From an uncultured Oscillibacter sp. (GTDB lineage: Bacteria; Bacillota; Clostridia; Oscillospirales; Oscillospiraceae): a DNA stretch of 64,000 nt. The position numbers and the translations under genes were made by a program. Below, piece by piece: positions 15,455 to 23,537 of this stretch. Numbering within the stretch: the first letter of the stretch is position 1; each line of letters begins with the position of its first letter. A model generated the notes under the pieces. The model was not told the origin of the DNA. It saw only the letters and a list, made by a program, of their open reading frames with translations, and made no database searches. The stretch lies in assembly GCF_910584465.1 (NCBI RefSeq), contig NZ_CAJUBK010000002.1, forward strand, positions 74,141 to 138,140, given 5' to 3'.

Positions 15455-16339
15455 ATGAACAGACGTTACGCCCTCCCCCTGACCGCGGCGCTGGGCGGCG
15501 CCGCCGCCTGCGTGCTGCGGCTGCTGCAAAACCGCACCGGCTACGAGCCGGATACCGGCCTCCCCATCCCCGGCGCCCTGGCCACCCTGGCCCTCGCCGC
15601 CCTGCTGGCGGGCCTGGGGATCGCCTTGTTTTTGACGGCCCGGCTCCTCCCCGCCGAGGACGAGCCCGGTCCCGCCCTGCCGAAGGACTTCTCCGCCGCC
15701 GGCTCGGGGCCCCTGGTCCTGCCGGTCTGCGGCGTGCTCCTCATCGCCCTCAGCGGTCTGGCGGACCTGGCGGAGGGGCTCCAGCTGCTCCCCGCCGGGA
15801 TCGTCTCGCCCCAGCACGCGATCTACGGCATCCTCCGGGCCGGCGGGCTGGGCTACTCCCTCCGGGGACAGCTCCTGATGGGCGTCCTGGCCGTGGCCGC
15901 CGCCGTGAGCCTGCTCCCGGTGCTGGCGGGCTGCCGCCGCCGGACAGGGAGGCCCGCCCACCGGGCCCCCGCCGCCATCACCCTGCTGCCTGTGGCGGCG
16001 CTGGTGGTGCGGCTGGTGCTGACCTACCGGATCGACTCCGTGAACCCGTCGCTGTCCATGTACTATGTGGAGCTGCTGGCCCTGGTGTTCCTGACGCTGG
16101 CGTTCTACCGGCTCAGCTCCTTCGCCTTCCAGGCGGGGCAGACCCGGCGCTTCGCCCTGTACGCCGGGGCGGCGGTGGTGCTGTGCGTGGCCTCCCTGGC
16201 GGACGGCAGCGCCTACCCCTCCTCCCTGCTGCTCTACGCCGGGGGCGCGGCGGTCATGATGGGCTTTTTGCTGCTGCGGATCGGCAGCAGTATCCAGGCG
16301 GGAGAGGACGACGGGACCATCATCGGGCCCGTGCAGTGA
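15455..16339 (+). CDS. Polytopic membrane protein of unknown function
   Basis: 294 aa with about eight hydrophobic spans, a very alanine/leucine-rich composition and short polar loops (for example RTGYEPDTGLPIPG after the first span). The C-terminus IQAGEDDGTIIGPVQ is polar. I see no catalytic or transport motif and no family I can name. GAAAGGACG lies upstream of the ATG. It has its own promoter; the downstream 110 bp lead into a partial copy of the intergenic repeat. Confidence 0.65.
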   Translation: MNRRYALPLTAALGGAAACVLRLLQNRTGYEPDTGLPIPGALATLALAALLAGLGIALFLTARLLPAEDEPGPALPKDFSAAGSGPLVLPVCGVLLIALSGLADLAEGLQLLPAGIVSPQHAIYGILRAGGLGYSLRGQLLMGVLAVAAAVSLLPVLAGCRRRTGRPAHRAPAAITLLPVAALVVRLVLTYRIDSVNPSLSMYYVELLALVFLTLAFYRLSSFAFQAGQTRRFALYAGAAVVLCVASLADGSAYPSSLLLYAGGAAVMMGFLLLRIGSSIQAGEDDGTIIGPVQ

Positions 16340-16450
16340 GCCGGGAGGCCGCCCCTCCCTGGACCCTCCCGCGGCGTGAGCCCTTCCCGGCGGGCCCTGG
16401 GCCGTTACATGGTTTCGGCAGGCGGCATATATGCGCCGCCTGCCCGGAGC

Positions 16451-16547
16451 GTCGAAAAGCAGCGGGATCTGCATCGATGGGAAGGAAGAGAAAAACGAGA
16501 GGGACTCGGGAAGGGCAGCGCTTCATAAAGGAGTTAAGGACAAGGTG
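16451..16547 (+). repeat. Partial intergenic composite repeat, copy C
   Basis: GTCGAAAAG, then CATCGATGGGAAGGAAGAG and ACGAGAGGGACTCGGGAAGGG match the 5' half of the copy at 35904-36066. The second and third hairpins are missing. A reversed partial copy at 17285-17376 shares GAAAAACGAGAGGG and GGGCAGC, so the pair faces inward around the 16649-17239 gene. Nothing else is visible in 16340-16648. Confidence 0.65.
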
Positions 16548-16648
16548 AGCCACAAATGGTCCGCCTTGCCCTTTTCGTACTATATGTCCCACTATGACGC
16601 TTTCGGGGAAGGTGTCATGGGAGAGGACGATAAAATATGGCCGACAAA

Positions 16649-17239
16649 TTAAATCACGTCATGGGAGAGTATCTCAAATTCTATGGGATCGTCCAGTTTT
16701 AAAAATTCCGCCTCCAGGTCCAGACCCATATAATCCTCTTCTTTCCCGCTCTCATCGCCGGTGAGGTGGAGCGAGAGGAGGATCTGGTAATACCGGGTGA
16801 TCTCCGGGCTGTCCAGAGGGAGCCATTCCGATATCCATTCCTTTCCGTTGTGGTGCTTATGGCGCAGCCGGCCCTCCTTGATGTGGTAGGGCCGGTGTTT
16901 TTTATCCCGATAGACATAGCCATAGGATACATCCCCCACGTAGTAATTCCCGGTGAGGGATCGGATATCGGGGAAGGAGCCCACCTGGGACATGATGTCC
17001 CCACTGTTAGGGTCCAGATAGTTCCGCCAGATGATCTCCTCCGCCAGGGATATCATCTCATCCCAGCGGGAAGCCAGGGACTGATGCTCTTCCCGGGTGA
17101 TGCCGTCGTCCAGATCGATGCGCGGCTTCATCCTGTCTTCCCAGGTGATGTATGTATTTTCAGGGTTCTCTTTCTCAAAGATGATTTGGTGGGGACGAAC
17201 GCCGGTTTTCTGGCGCCGCATATGCTTAAAAAAGTCCAT
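16649..17239 (-). CDS. Hypothetical protein of atypical composition
   Basis: 196 aa, charged and soluble, with many Asp/Glu, Lys and aromatic residues and clearly lower GC than the neighbours. It starts MDFFKHMRRQKTGVRPHQ, and the middle has a tyrosine-rich beta section (NYYVGDVSYGYVYRDKKHR). I do not recognise the family; the composition and single-gene setting would suit an immunity or accessory protein, but that is only a guess. GGGAGG stands nine bases before the chosen ATG, and a promoter with TTGTTT-17-TATAAT lies just upstream. Inverted partial copies of the intergenic repeat flank it on both sides. Confidence 0.6.
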   Translation of the reverse strand: MDFFKHMRRQKTGVRPHQIIFEKENPENTYITWEDRMKPRIDLDDGITREEHQSLASRWDEMISLAEEIIWRNYLDPNSGDIMSQVGSFPDIRSLTGNYYVGDVSYGYVYRDKKHRPYHIKEGRLRHKHHNGKEWISEWLPLDSPEITRYYQILLSLHLTGDESGKEEDYMGLDLEAEFLKLDDPIEFEILSHDVI

Positions 17240-17276
17240 ATGGAATGACCTCCCTTTGCCGTCTGAACGATCATAC

Positions 17277-17305
17277 ATTATAAACCGATACCCGCTGAAA
17301 AACAA
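17277..17305 (-). promoter_or_regulatory. Promoter of the 16649-17239 gene inside a hairpin
   Basis: On the minus strand: TTGTTT (17305-17300), a 17-bp spacer and TATAAT (17282-17277). The -35 box and spacer are formed by the loop and 3' arm of the hairpin at 17285-17330, as in the barnase promoter. Confidence 0.65.
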
Positions 17306-17376
17306 GCGTTTTTCAGCGGGTATCGGCTTCTTTACGGGAGCTGCCCCAAGGGCCCCTCTCGTTTTTCGTGAATAAG
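17285..17376 (-). repeat. Partial intergenic composite repeat, copy C' (reversed)
   Basis: Read on the minus strand it has GAAAAACGAGAGGGGCCC, then GGGGCAGCTCCCGTAAAG, and then a hairpin CCGATACCCGCTGAAAAA paired with TTTTTCAGCGGGTATCGG. It follows the stop of the ABC ATPase gene and probably terminates that operon. Confidence 0.6.
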
Positions 17377-17379
17377 CTT

Positions 17380-18153
17380 TCAGCTGCCGGATGCCATCGA
17401 GATCTTATTGAACATCGACAGGATGTCCGCCATAGAGGTGTCCTTCTTCTCCGCCCCGGCCCGGTCCAGGACCACGTGGCCCTGGTCCATCATCAAGATC
17501 CGGTCGCCGTACTCCACGGCGTAGCGGAGGTTGTGGGTCACCATCACGGCGGTGAGCTTCTTCTCCCGGATCACCTTGTCCGTCAGCACCATGACGGCGT
17601 CCGCCGTCTTGGGGTCCAGGGCCGCCGTGTGCTCGTCGAGGATGAGGAAGCGCAGGGGGGTCATGGTGGCCATCAGCAAGGCGACGGCCTGCCGCTGGCC
17701 CCCGGAGAGGGAGCCCATCTTCACATCCAGCTTCTCCTCCAGCCCCAGCCCCAGGGAGCGGAGCTGCTCCCGGTAGCCGTCGATCCGCTTCCGGTCCACG
17801 GCCCGGCCCAGGCGGAAGGGCCGGCCCTTGTTGTCCGCCAGGGAGAGGTTCTCCAGCATGGTCAGGTTCGGGCAGGTCCCCGCCGAGGGATCTTGATACA
17901 CCCGGCCCATGCTGGCGTAGCGCCGGAAGTCCTTCAGCTTGGAGATGCTCCGGCCGTCCACCAGCACGTCGCCCCCCTCGATGGGGATGGAGCCGCAGAT
18001 GATGTTCAGCATGGAGGTCTTGCCGCTGCCGTTGCTCCCCACGATGGCCACGAACTGGCCTTCCTCCACCGTCAGGGAGAAGCCCCGGAACAGCGTCTGT
18101 TCCGTCACCGTCCCGGCGTTATAGGTCTTCGTCACGTCCCGCAGCTCAAGCAT
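17380..18153 (-). CDS. ABC transporter ATP-binding protein (TrpZ-like)
   Basis: 257 aa ATPase with Walker A GSNGSGKTS near residue 37, signature LSGGQRQAVALLMA near 150, Walker B FLILDEH near 175 and the switch His in THNLRYAVEYG. It belongs to the COG1101 group that works with the permease and binding protein encoded upstream to take up an amino acid; the T-box upstream of the operon points to tryptophan. Its start overlaps the permease stop by 8 bp. It is the last gene of the operon. Confidence 0.9.
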   Translation of the reverse strand: MLELRDVTKTYNAGTVTEQTLFRGFSLTVEEGQFVAIVGSNGSGKTSMLNIICGSIPIEGGDVLVDGRSISKLKDFRRYASMGRVYQDPSAGTCPNLTMLENLSLADNKGRPFRLGRAVDRKRIDGYREQLRSLGLGLEEKLDVKMGSLSGGQRQAVALLMATMTPLRFLILDEHTAALDPKTADAVMVLTDKVIREKKLTAVMVTHNLRYAVEYGDRILMMDQGHVVLDRAGAEKKDTSMADILSMFNKISMASGS

Positions 18154-19084
18154 GGATGATCTCCTCTCCCTTCCGTCCCGAAAGCACCAGCACCAGCAGG
18201 AACAGCGCCGCCGTCACCAGCTTCATCATGTTGGCGGGCAGTCCCGCGCTCAGCGCCGCCTGGACGCAGAGCTTGTAGAGGATGCTGCCCAGGATGACCG
18301 CCGTGGTCCCGGCGGGAGAAGACAGGGCCCGCAGGACCTTCTTCTTCCGCAGGGCCCGCGCCGCCGGGGAGGCGGCGTAGAAGTTCATCAGCGACACGCC
18401 GATGACCACCGCCGCCAGTCCGTAGACCAGCTGGCCGGTGCCCATGGTGGCGGAGAAGCTCCGCTGCTCGTGGACCACCACGCAGCCGCCCAGGGCGACC
18501 AGGGCGTTGGAGATGACCAGGCCCAGCAGCTTCACCGCGCCCCGGTCCTGGGCCAGCGTGGTGACGAGGCCCGCGTTGTCGCCCACGGCCCGGAGGAGCA
18601 GGCCGGATTTCGTCTTGAAATAGGCGTCCAGCGCCAGCTTCACCGCCAGCACCAGGACGAGGGAGACCACCAGCTTCCGCCCCATCAGCGTCAGATCCCC
18701 CAGCAGGGCCATGACGGGGGCGGAGGTGAAGATGGTGTCCGTCCCCCGGTCCACCGTCAGGTTGGATCCGGCGATCTGGAGGTTGATGGAGAACAGGGCG
18801 GTCATGGTGATGATGCCCGCCAGGATGTTCCGCACCCCCAGCCGGACGTGGACGAAGCCGGTGAAGAGGCCCGCCAGGGCCCCCACCGCCATGGCGATGG
18901 GCAGGGTCAGCCAGGCGTCCACGCCCTGCGTCAGCAGCACCGCTGTCACGGCGGCCCCCAGGGGGAAGGTGCCGTCCACGCCCAGGTCGGGGAAGTCCAG
19001 GATCGAGTAAGTGATATAAACGCCGAAGGAGATCAGCGCGTAGATCAGCCCCTGGGTCAGGGTGCTGATGAGCAGGTCCAGCAT
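18146..19084 (-). CDS. ABC transporter permease (TrpY-like)
   Basis: 312 aa with about nine hydrophobic spans, of the LIV-H/COG4120 permease type. The N-terminal LTQGLIYALISFGVYITYSILDFPDLGVDGTFPLG block is conserved with the paralogous permease at 22520-23473. GGAGGCG precedes the ATG. It overlaps the ATPase gene by 8 bp and is separated from the preceding enzyme gene by 158 bp of hairpin-rich sequence (19085-19242), which may tune expression inside the operon. Confidence 0.9.
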   Translation of the reverse strand: MLDLLISTLTQGLIYALISFGVYITYSILDFPDLGVDGTFPLGAAVTAVLLTQGVDAWLTLPIAMAVGALAGLFTGFVHVRLGVRNILAGIITMTALFSINLQIAGSNLTVDRGTDTIFTSAPVMALLGDLTLMGRKLVVSLVLVLAVKLALDAYFKTKSGLLLRAVGDNAGLVTTLAQDRGAVKLLGLVISNALVALGGCVVVHEQRSFSATMGTGQLVYGLAAVVIGVSLMNFYAASPAARALRKKKVLRALSSPAGTTAVILGSILYKLCVQAALSAGLPANMMKLVTAALFLLVLVLSGRKGEEIIHA

Positions 19085-19242
19085 GACGGACGCCTCCTAC
19101 GATTTGATAGAGCGGATAAAGCTGAGAAGCGCGCTCCATCCACTATGGAGCACAAGGCAGGGCCGCGGATGCGGCCGGCGGCGGCCGTCCGCCGCCGGGC
19201 CCGGACGCATCGGCCCGATGCGCCCGGACTTGCCTGTCGGTA

Positions 19243-20079
19243 TCAGCGGACGGTGCTCCGCAGGGAGCCGATGCCCTGGATGGAGCACTCCACCACGTCC
19301 CCGGCGCCCAGGAACCTGGGCGGGTCGAAGCCCATGCCGACGCCCGCCGGGGTGCCGGTGGCGATGATGGTCCCCGGCAGCAGGGTCATCCCGGCGGAGA
19401 GCTCCTCGATGATCTCGGCGACGCCGTGGATCAGCAGGCGGGTGTTGGACGACTGGCGGAGCTCCCCGTTGACCGAGGCGGAGATCTCCAGCGCCGGGGG
19501 GAACGCGGTCTCGTCCGCCGTGAGGATGCAGGGCCCCATGGGGGTGAAGCCGTCCAGGCTCTTGCCGAAGTACCACTGCTTGTGCCCGGTCTGGAGGTCT
19601 CGGGCGGAGACGTCGTTCAGGACCGTGTAGCCGAAGACGTATCCGCCCGCCTCCGCCGCCTTCACGTCCTTCGCGGTCCTGCCGATGATGACGGCCAGCT
19701 CGGCCTCGTAGTCCAGGCGTGCCACCAGGCCCTCGTACCGGGGGATGACGCCGTCCGGGTCCCCGGCGCGGCTGACCCGTTTGGAGAAATAGACCGCCGA
19801 GGGGCGCTCCTTGGTGAAGGCGGCGGAGTCGTACTTCGCCGCCTCCTCCTCGTGGTCCCGGTAGTTCATGCCCAGGCAGATCACGTCCTGCCGGGGCCGG
19901 GGGATGGGGGCCAGGAGGGTCACGTCCTCCAGGGGGACGGGCCTGCCGGCGGCAGGGGCCGCGCGGGGGAAGTCCTCGATGAGGGCGTCCATGTCGGGAT
20001 AGGGCAGGAAGACGACGCCGTCCCCCGTGAGCGCGCCGACGCGCTCAGTCCCCTCGTGGAGACAGGTGACCAGTTTCAT
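19243..20079 (-). CDS. Fumarylacetoacetate hydrolase-family enzyme
   Basis: 278 aa, the usual length for FAH-family acylpyruvate/fumarylpyruvate hydrolases, which cleave C-C bonds in 2,4-dioxo acids using a metal ion. The metal site pattern D/E-x-E is seen in LDYEAELAVIIGR near residue 125, with YTVLNDVSARDLQ and KSLDGFTPMGPCI further on and the C-terminal TGTPAGVGMG. The N-terminal 60 residues form the small cap domain. It sits between binding protein and permease in a tryptophan T-box operon, an uncommon arrangement. A substrate derived from aromatic amino acids is my inference. Confidence 0.88.
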   Translation of the reverse strand: MKLVTCLHEGTERVGALTGDGVVFLPYPDMDALIEDFPRAAPAAGRPVPLEDVTLLAPIPRPRQDVICLGMNYRDHEEEAAKYDSAAFTKERPSAVYFSKRVSRAGDPDGVIPRYEGLVARLDYEAELAVIIGRTAKDVKAAEAGGYVFGYTVLNDVSARDLQTGHKQWYFGKSLDGFTPMGPCILTADETAFPPALEISASVNGELRQSSNTRLLIHGVAEIIEELSAGMTLLPGTIIATGTPAGVGMGFDPPRFLGAGDVVECSIQGIGSLRSTVR

Positions 20080-20107
20080 AAGGACCCTCCTTCACATATC
20101 CCGGCGG

Positions 20108-21127
20108 TCATTTCGTGACGTCGATCGCGGCGGAGGACACGCTGCCGGGGACGGCGATGCCCATGGCGCTGAGGGACTCGGGGTTGATATAGAGGTCGAA
20201 GTTCTCGATGATCTCATAGGGGGTGTCCTGGCAGGTGGCTTCGCCCCGGAGGATCTTCGCGGCCATCTGGCCGGTCTGGATGCCCAGCTTGATATAGTCC
20301 AGGCCCGCGCCCGCGACGCAGCCCAGCTTCACCTGCTCGACCTCGGAGCCGTAGACGGGGATGCCGGCGTCGTTGGTCTTCTCCAGGATGGCGGGGAGGA
20401 CGCCCACGACGGTGTTGTCCGTCAGGTTGGAGATGCAGTCCACGCCCCGGGCGATCAGGGTGTCGACGGCCTGGGTGACCTCGGCCTGCTCGGCCACGCC
20501 CACGGTCTCGATGGTGAAGCCGTACTCCTGTGCCAGGTCCTCATAGATGCCGATGGAGTAGATGGAGTTGTCCTCGCTGGTGGTGTAGACGATGCCAACG
20601 GACTTGGCCTCGGGCTGGAGGTCCCGAATCAGCTGGAGCTGGCCCGCCACGGGGAGCACGTCGGAGGTGCCGGTGATGTTGCCGGAGTCCAGCTTCGCGC
20701 CCACGGGGTCGGTGATGGCGGTGAAGACCACGGGGATGTCCTTGTCCTCGGCGGCGGCGAAGCAGGCCGTGGCGGAGGGGGTGGCGATGGCGACCATCAT
20801 GTCCACGTTCTCGGCGGAGAAGGTGGTGCCGATCTGGGTGGCCAGGTTCGCGTCGAAGCTGGCGTTCTCATAATGGACCTCGAAGTCCGTGCCTTCCGTC
20901 AGCCCGGCCTCTTCCAGCCCCTGGAGGAAGCCGGCGCGGCAGTTGTCCAGGGAGCCGTGCTCGCCAAACTGGGAGATGCCGATGTGGTATCTCACCTCGC
21001 TCCCGCCGCCGCCGGAGGAGGAGCCGCCCCCGTTTTCGGAGGGGCCGTCCTTGCCGCCGCAGGCGGCCAGGGCCAGGATCAGGGCCAGGGTCAAAAGCAG
21101 GGAGGCAAAAGTCTTCAGGTTTTTCAT
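20108..21127 (-). CDS. ABC transporter substrate-binding lipoprotein (TrpX-like)
   Basis: 339 aa. A lipoprotein signal with lipobox LAAC (residues 20-23) and a Ser/Gly linker precede a type I binding-protein fold of the COG2984 family. Recognisable segments are YHIGISQFGEHGSLDN, NVDMMVAIATPSA, IPVVFTAITDPVGAKL and GIVYTTSEDNS. Relatives include streptococcal TrpX, which binds tryptophan. AAGGAG precedes the ATG. The gene lies directly behind a T-box riboswitch whose specifier codon is UGG, which strongly supports tryptophan or a precursor as ligand. Confidence 0.92.
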   Translation of the reverse strand: MKNLKTFASLLLTLALILALAACGGKDGPSENGGGSSSGGGGSEVRYHIGISQFGEHGSLDNCRAGFLQGLEEAGLTEGTDFEVHYENASFDANLATQIGTTFSAENVDMMVAIATPSATACFAAAEDKDIPVVFTAITDPVGAKLDSGNITGTSDVLPVAGQLQLIRDLQPEAKSVGIVYTTSEDNSIYSIGIYEDLAQEYGFTIETVGVAEQAEVTQAVDTLIARGVDCISNLTDNTVVGVLPAILEKTNDAGIPVYGSEVEQVKLGCVAGAGLDYIKLGIQTGQMAAKILRGEATCQDTPYEIIENFDLYINPESLSAMGIAVPGSVSSAAIDVTK

Positions 21128-21251
21128 GGTAGTATCTCCTTCATCATCGTTTTAAAAGCTGGATATCGGCCAGGGGGAAAGCGTGGTCCCGGCCCCGCCA
21201 TCGTTTCGTCAGTGATCTCATGTGCTCCGTCTCCTTCCGGGAAACCAAAAT

Positions 21252-21523
21252 AAAAAAGCCCCGTCCCAGATTTGGGACAAGACTTCCATCCTGCGGTACC
21301 ACCCAAGTTGACGCATAAGCGCCCGCTCGTCTCGCGTACTCCATACGCGCCGCGCTGGTAACGGGTGCGGTCCCCGTCGGCCGCTACTGGGCTTTCCAGC
21401 CGTTCGCTCCGCCCTCACGAGTCCATTCGCCGGAACGCTGCCCGCCGCGATCTCACCCTCCGCGGCTCTCTGAACGGCTCACCTTCCCGGTTACTTCTCT
21501 CGCTCACAGGTTTCCCTTGATCA
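21252..21523 (-). ncRNA. T-box riboswitch, tryptophan specific
   Basis: Read on the minus strand, Stem I carries AGAAGTAA and AGAGAGCC...GGTGAGA. The specifier loop reads GAA-TGG-A with the Trp codon TGG at 21425-21423. The T-box TTGGGTGGTACCGC lies at 21305-21293, and a terminator GTCCCAAATCTGGGAC plus T-run at 21278-21252. Uncharged tRNA-Trp should stabilise the antiterminator and switch on the transporter operon. The reading of the specifier is by eye. Confidence 0.92.
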
Positions 21524-21529
21524 CTTTGC

Positions 21530-21558
21530 ATTATACGCACCGCCGGCGGGGATGTCAA
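21530..21558 (-). promoter_or_regulatory. Consensus promoter of the Trp T-box operon
   Basis: Perfect TTGACA (21558-21553), a 17-bp spacer and perfect TATAAT (21535-21530) on the minus strand. The upstream flank AAAATGAC before the -35 box is repeated at the second transporter promoter. 21559-21732 is otherwise empty of genes. Confidence 0.9.
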
Positions 21559-21732
21559 CTGTCATTTTCTACAAAAACGCTTTAAATCGGGAAAGCCATT
21601 CGGGCCCCCTATGTCCGTCCCGCCGAAAAACGGGGAGATCCCACCGGCAGGGAAGCAGGGGGCGGGGCCCGCCAGGAAGCGTTTTTGAAAGGCCGCGGGG
21701 CGGGACGATCCGCCCCGCCCCACGGATGCCGC

Positions 21733-22527
21733 TCACGACAGCAGGAGCTTATCGTCCGCCTCGTCGGAGCCGCTGACCTTGTTGAACAGCTCCAGGAGCT
21801 GGGGCACGGTCAGCTTTTTCTTCTCCTCGCCGGAAACGTCGATGACGATCTTCCCGTCGTACATCATGATGAGCCGGTTCCCGTGCTGGATGGCGTCCCG
21901 CATGTTGTGGGTGACCATCATGGTGGTCAGCCGGCTCTCCGCCACGATGCGGTCCGACAGCTCCAGCACCTTTGCCGCGGTCTTGGGGTCCAGGGCGGCG
22001 GTGTGCTCGTCCAGGAGCAGGAGCTTGGGCTTTTTCAGGGAGGCCATCAGCAGCGTCAGTGCCTGGCGCTGGCCCCCGGAGAGGAGGCCCACCTTGCTGG
22101 TCAGCCGGTCCTCCAGGCCCAGGTCCAGGCCCTTGAGCATCGCCTGATACGCCTCCTTCTCCGCGCGGGTCACGCCCCAGCGCAGGCCCCGGCGCTGCCC
22201 CCGGCGGGCGGCCAGCGCCAGGTTCTCCAGGATCTGCATCGTCGGCGCGGTGCCCAGCATGGGGTCCTGGAACACCCGGCCGATATAAGGGGCGCGCTTG
22301 TGCTCCGGCAGGTGGGTCACGTCCACGCCGCCGATGGAGATGGTCCCGGCGTCCACGGTCCAAGTGCCCGCCACGGCGTTCAGCATGGTGGACTTGCCCG
22401 CGCCGTTGCCGCCGATGACGGTGCAGAAATCCCCGTCGTTCAGCGTCAGGCTCACGCCCCGCAGGGCCTGCTTCTCATTGACCGTGCCGGGGTTGAAGGT
22501 CTTACAGATCTCTTTGATCTCAAGCAT
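21733..22527 (-). CDS. ABC transporter ATP-binding protein, second system
   Basis: 264 aa ATPase paralogous to the one at 17380-18153. Walker A is GGNGAGKST, the signature LSGGQRQALTLLMA, Walker B LLLLDEH and the switch His in THNMRDAIQHG. The start is the ATG with GGAGG upstream, giving MLEIKEICKTF, aligned with MLELRDVTKTY in the paralog; an ATG three codons earlier is possible. It overlaps the permease stop by 8 bp, as in the first system. Confidence 0.9.
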   Translation of the reverse strand: MLEIKEICKTFNPGTVNEKQALRGVSLTLNDGDFCTVIGGNGAGKSTMLNAVAGTWTVDAGTISIGGVDVTHLPEHKRAPYIGRVFQDPMLGTAPTMQILENLALAARRGQRRGLRWGVTRAEKEAYQAMLKGLDLGLEDRLTSKVGLLSGGQRQALTLLMASLKKPKLLLLDEHTAALDPKTAAKVLELSDRIVAESRLTTMMVTHNMRDAIQHGNRLIMMYDGKIVIDVSGEEKKKLTVPQLLELFNKVSGSDEADDKLLLS

Positions 22528-23473
22528 GGCGGGCACCTCCGGTCTTGGCCTTGGCGTGGAAATACTTCCCCTTCCAATAGGGGATCGCCAGGAACACCGC
22601 CACGATCGAGGCGGAGATCAGTTTGAGGTAGTTCGTGTTGATGTTGCTCAGGCTCACCACCGCCTGGATCACCGCGTAGTAGATCACCGAGCCCAGGGAC
22701 ACCGCCAGCATCTTGAAGGCGAAGTTGCGGAAGATGCGGCCGAAGACCACCTGGCCGATGATGACGGCCGCCAGGCCGATGACGATGGCGCCTTTGCCCA
22801 TGCTGGAGTCCGCGAAGCTCTGATACTGGCTGAGCAGGGCCCCGGAGAGGGCCACCAGCCCGTTGGAGATCATCAGGCCCAGCACCTTGCCGGTGTCGGT
22901 ATCGATGCCCTGGGCCCGGGCCATGCTGGGGTTCGCGCCGGTGGCCCGGAGGGCCGCGCCCAGCTCCGTCCCGAAGAACCAGTACAGCACCAGGATGATC
23001 GCCAGGGAGGATACGCCCACCACCAGGATGGGGTGACGGTAGAAGGGCCGGGTCCCCTTCGCCACGTCCTGGACGAAGCGGAGGGACACCAGCAGCCGGT
23101 CCAGATTGGCGGGATCGGTGACGTTGATGGCCACGTTGGCCTTCATGCCCATGATGGCCAGGTTGACGGACCACAGGCCCAGCTGGGTCAGGATGCCCGC
23201 CAGGATGGCCGGGATGCCGCAGGCCGTGTGCAGCAGTCCCGTGACCAGCCCCGCCAGCAGCCCCGCTCCCAGCGCCGCCAGCAGCGCCGTCCAAAGACCG
23301 GCGCCAGAGCTGAACAGCACGACGAAAACGGCGCCGCCGGTGCAGAACGAACCGTCCACCGTCAGGTCGGCGATGTCGAGGATCTTATAGGTGATATAGA
23401 CGCCGATGGCCATGATGCCCCAGATCAGCCCCTGGGAGACGGCCCCCGGCAGTGCGCCGATGAAATTCAGCAT
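22520..23473 (-). CDS. ABC transporter permease, second system
   Basis: 317 aa, polytopic, paralogous to 18146-19084. Shared blocks are QGLIWGIMAIGVYITYKILDIADLTVDGSF near the N-terminus and the AVVIG and MISNGLVALSGALL segments. It carries an extra polar loop of about 20 residues (KGTRPFYRHPI region). It is transcribed with the binding protein upstream (64 bp gap) and the ATPase downstream (8 bp overlap). It should import an amino acid or related solute. Confidence 0.9.
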   Translation of the reverse strand: MLNFIGALPGAVSQGLIWGIMAIGVYITYKILDIADLTVDGSFCTGGAVFVVLFSSGAGLWTALLAALGAGLLAGLVTGLLHTACGIPAILAGILTQLGLWSVNLAIMGMKANVAINVTDPANLDRLLVSLRFVQDVAKGTRPFYRHPILVVGVSSLAIILVLYWFFGTELGAALRATGANPSMARAQGIDTDTGKVLGLMISNGLVALSGALLSQYQSFADSSMGKGAIVIGLAAVIIGQVVFGRIFRNFAFKMLAVSLGSVIYYAVIQAVVSLSNINTNYLKLISASIVAVFLAIPYWKGKYFHAKAKTGGARHA

Positions 23474-23537
23474 GGTCGCAAACCCCTCTCGATGTATGGG
23501 AAGATTTTATAGGCCGCGCCGCGCGGCGGAGGACCGT

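Noticed and set aside
21144..21418. Short minus-strand frames between 21124 and 21418
   Set aside because: They lie in the T-box leader RNA; the sequence is conserved as RNA, not as protein.
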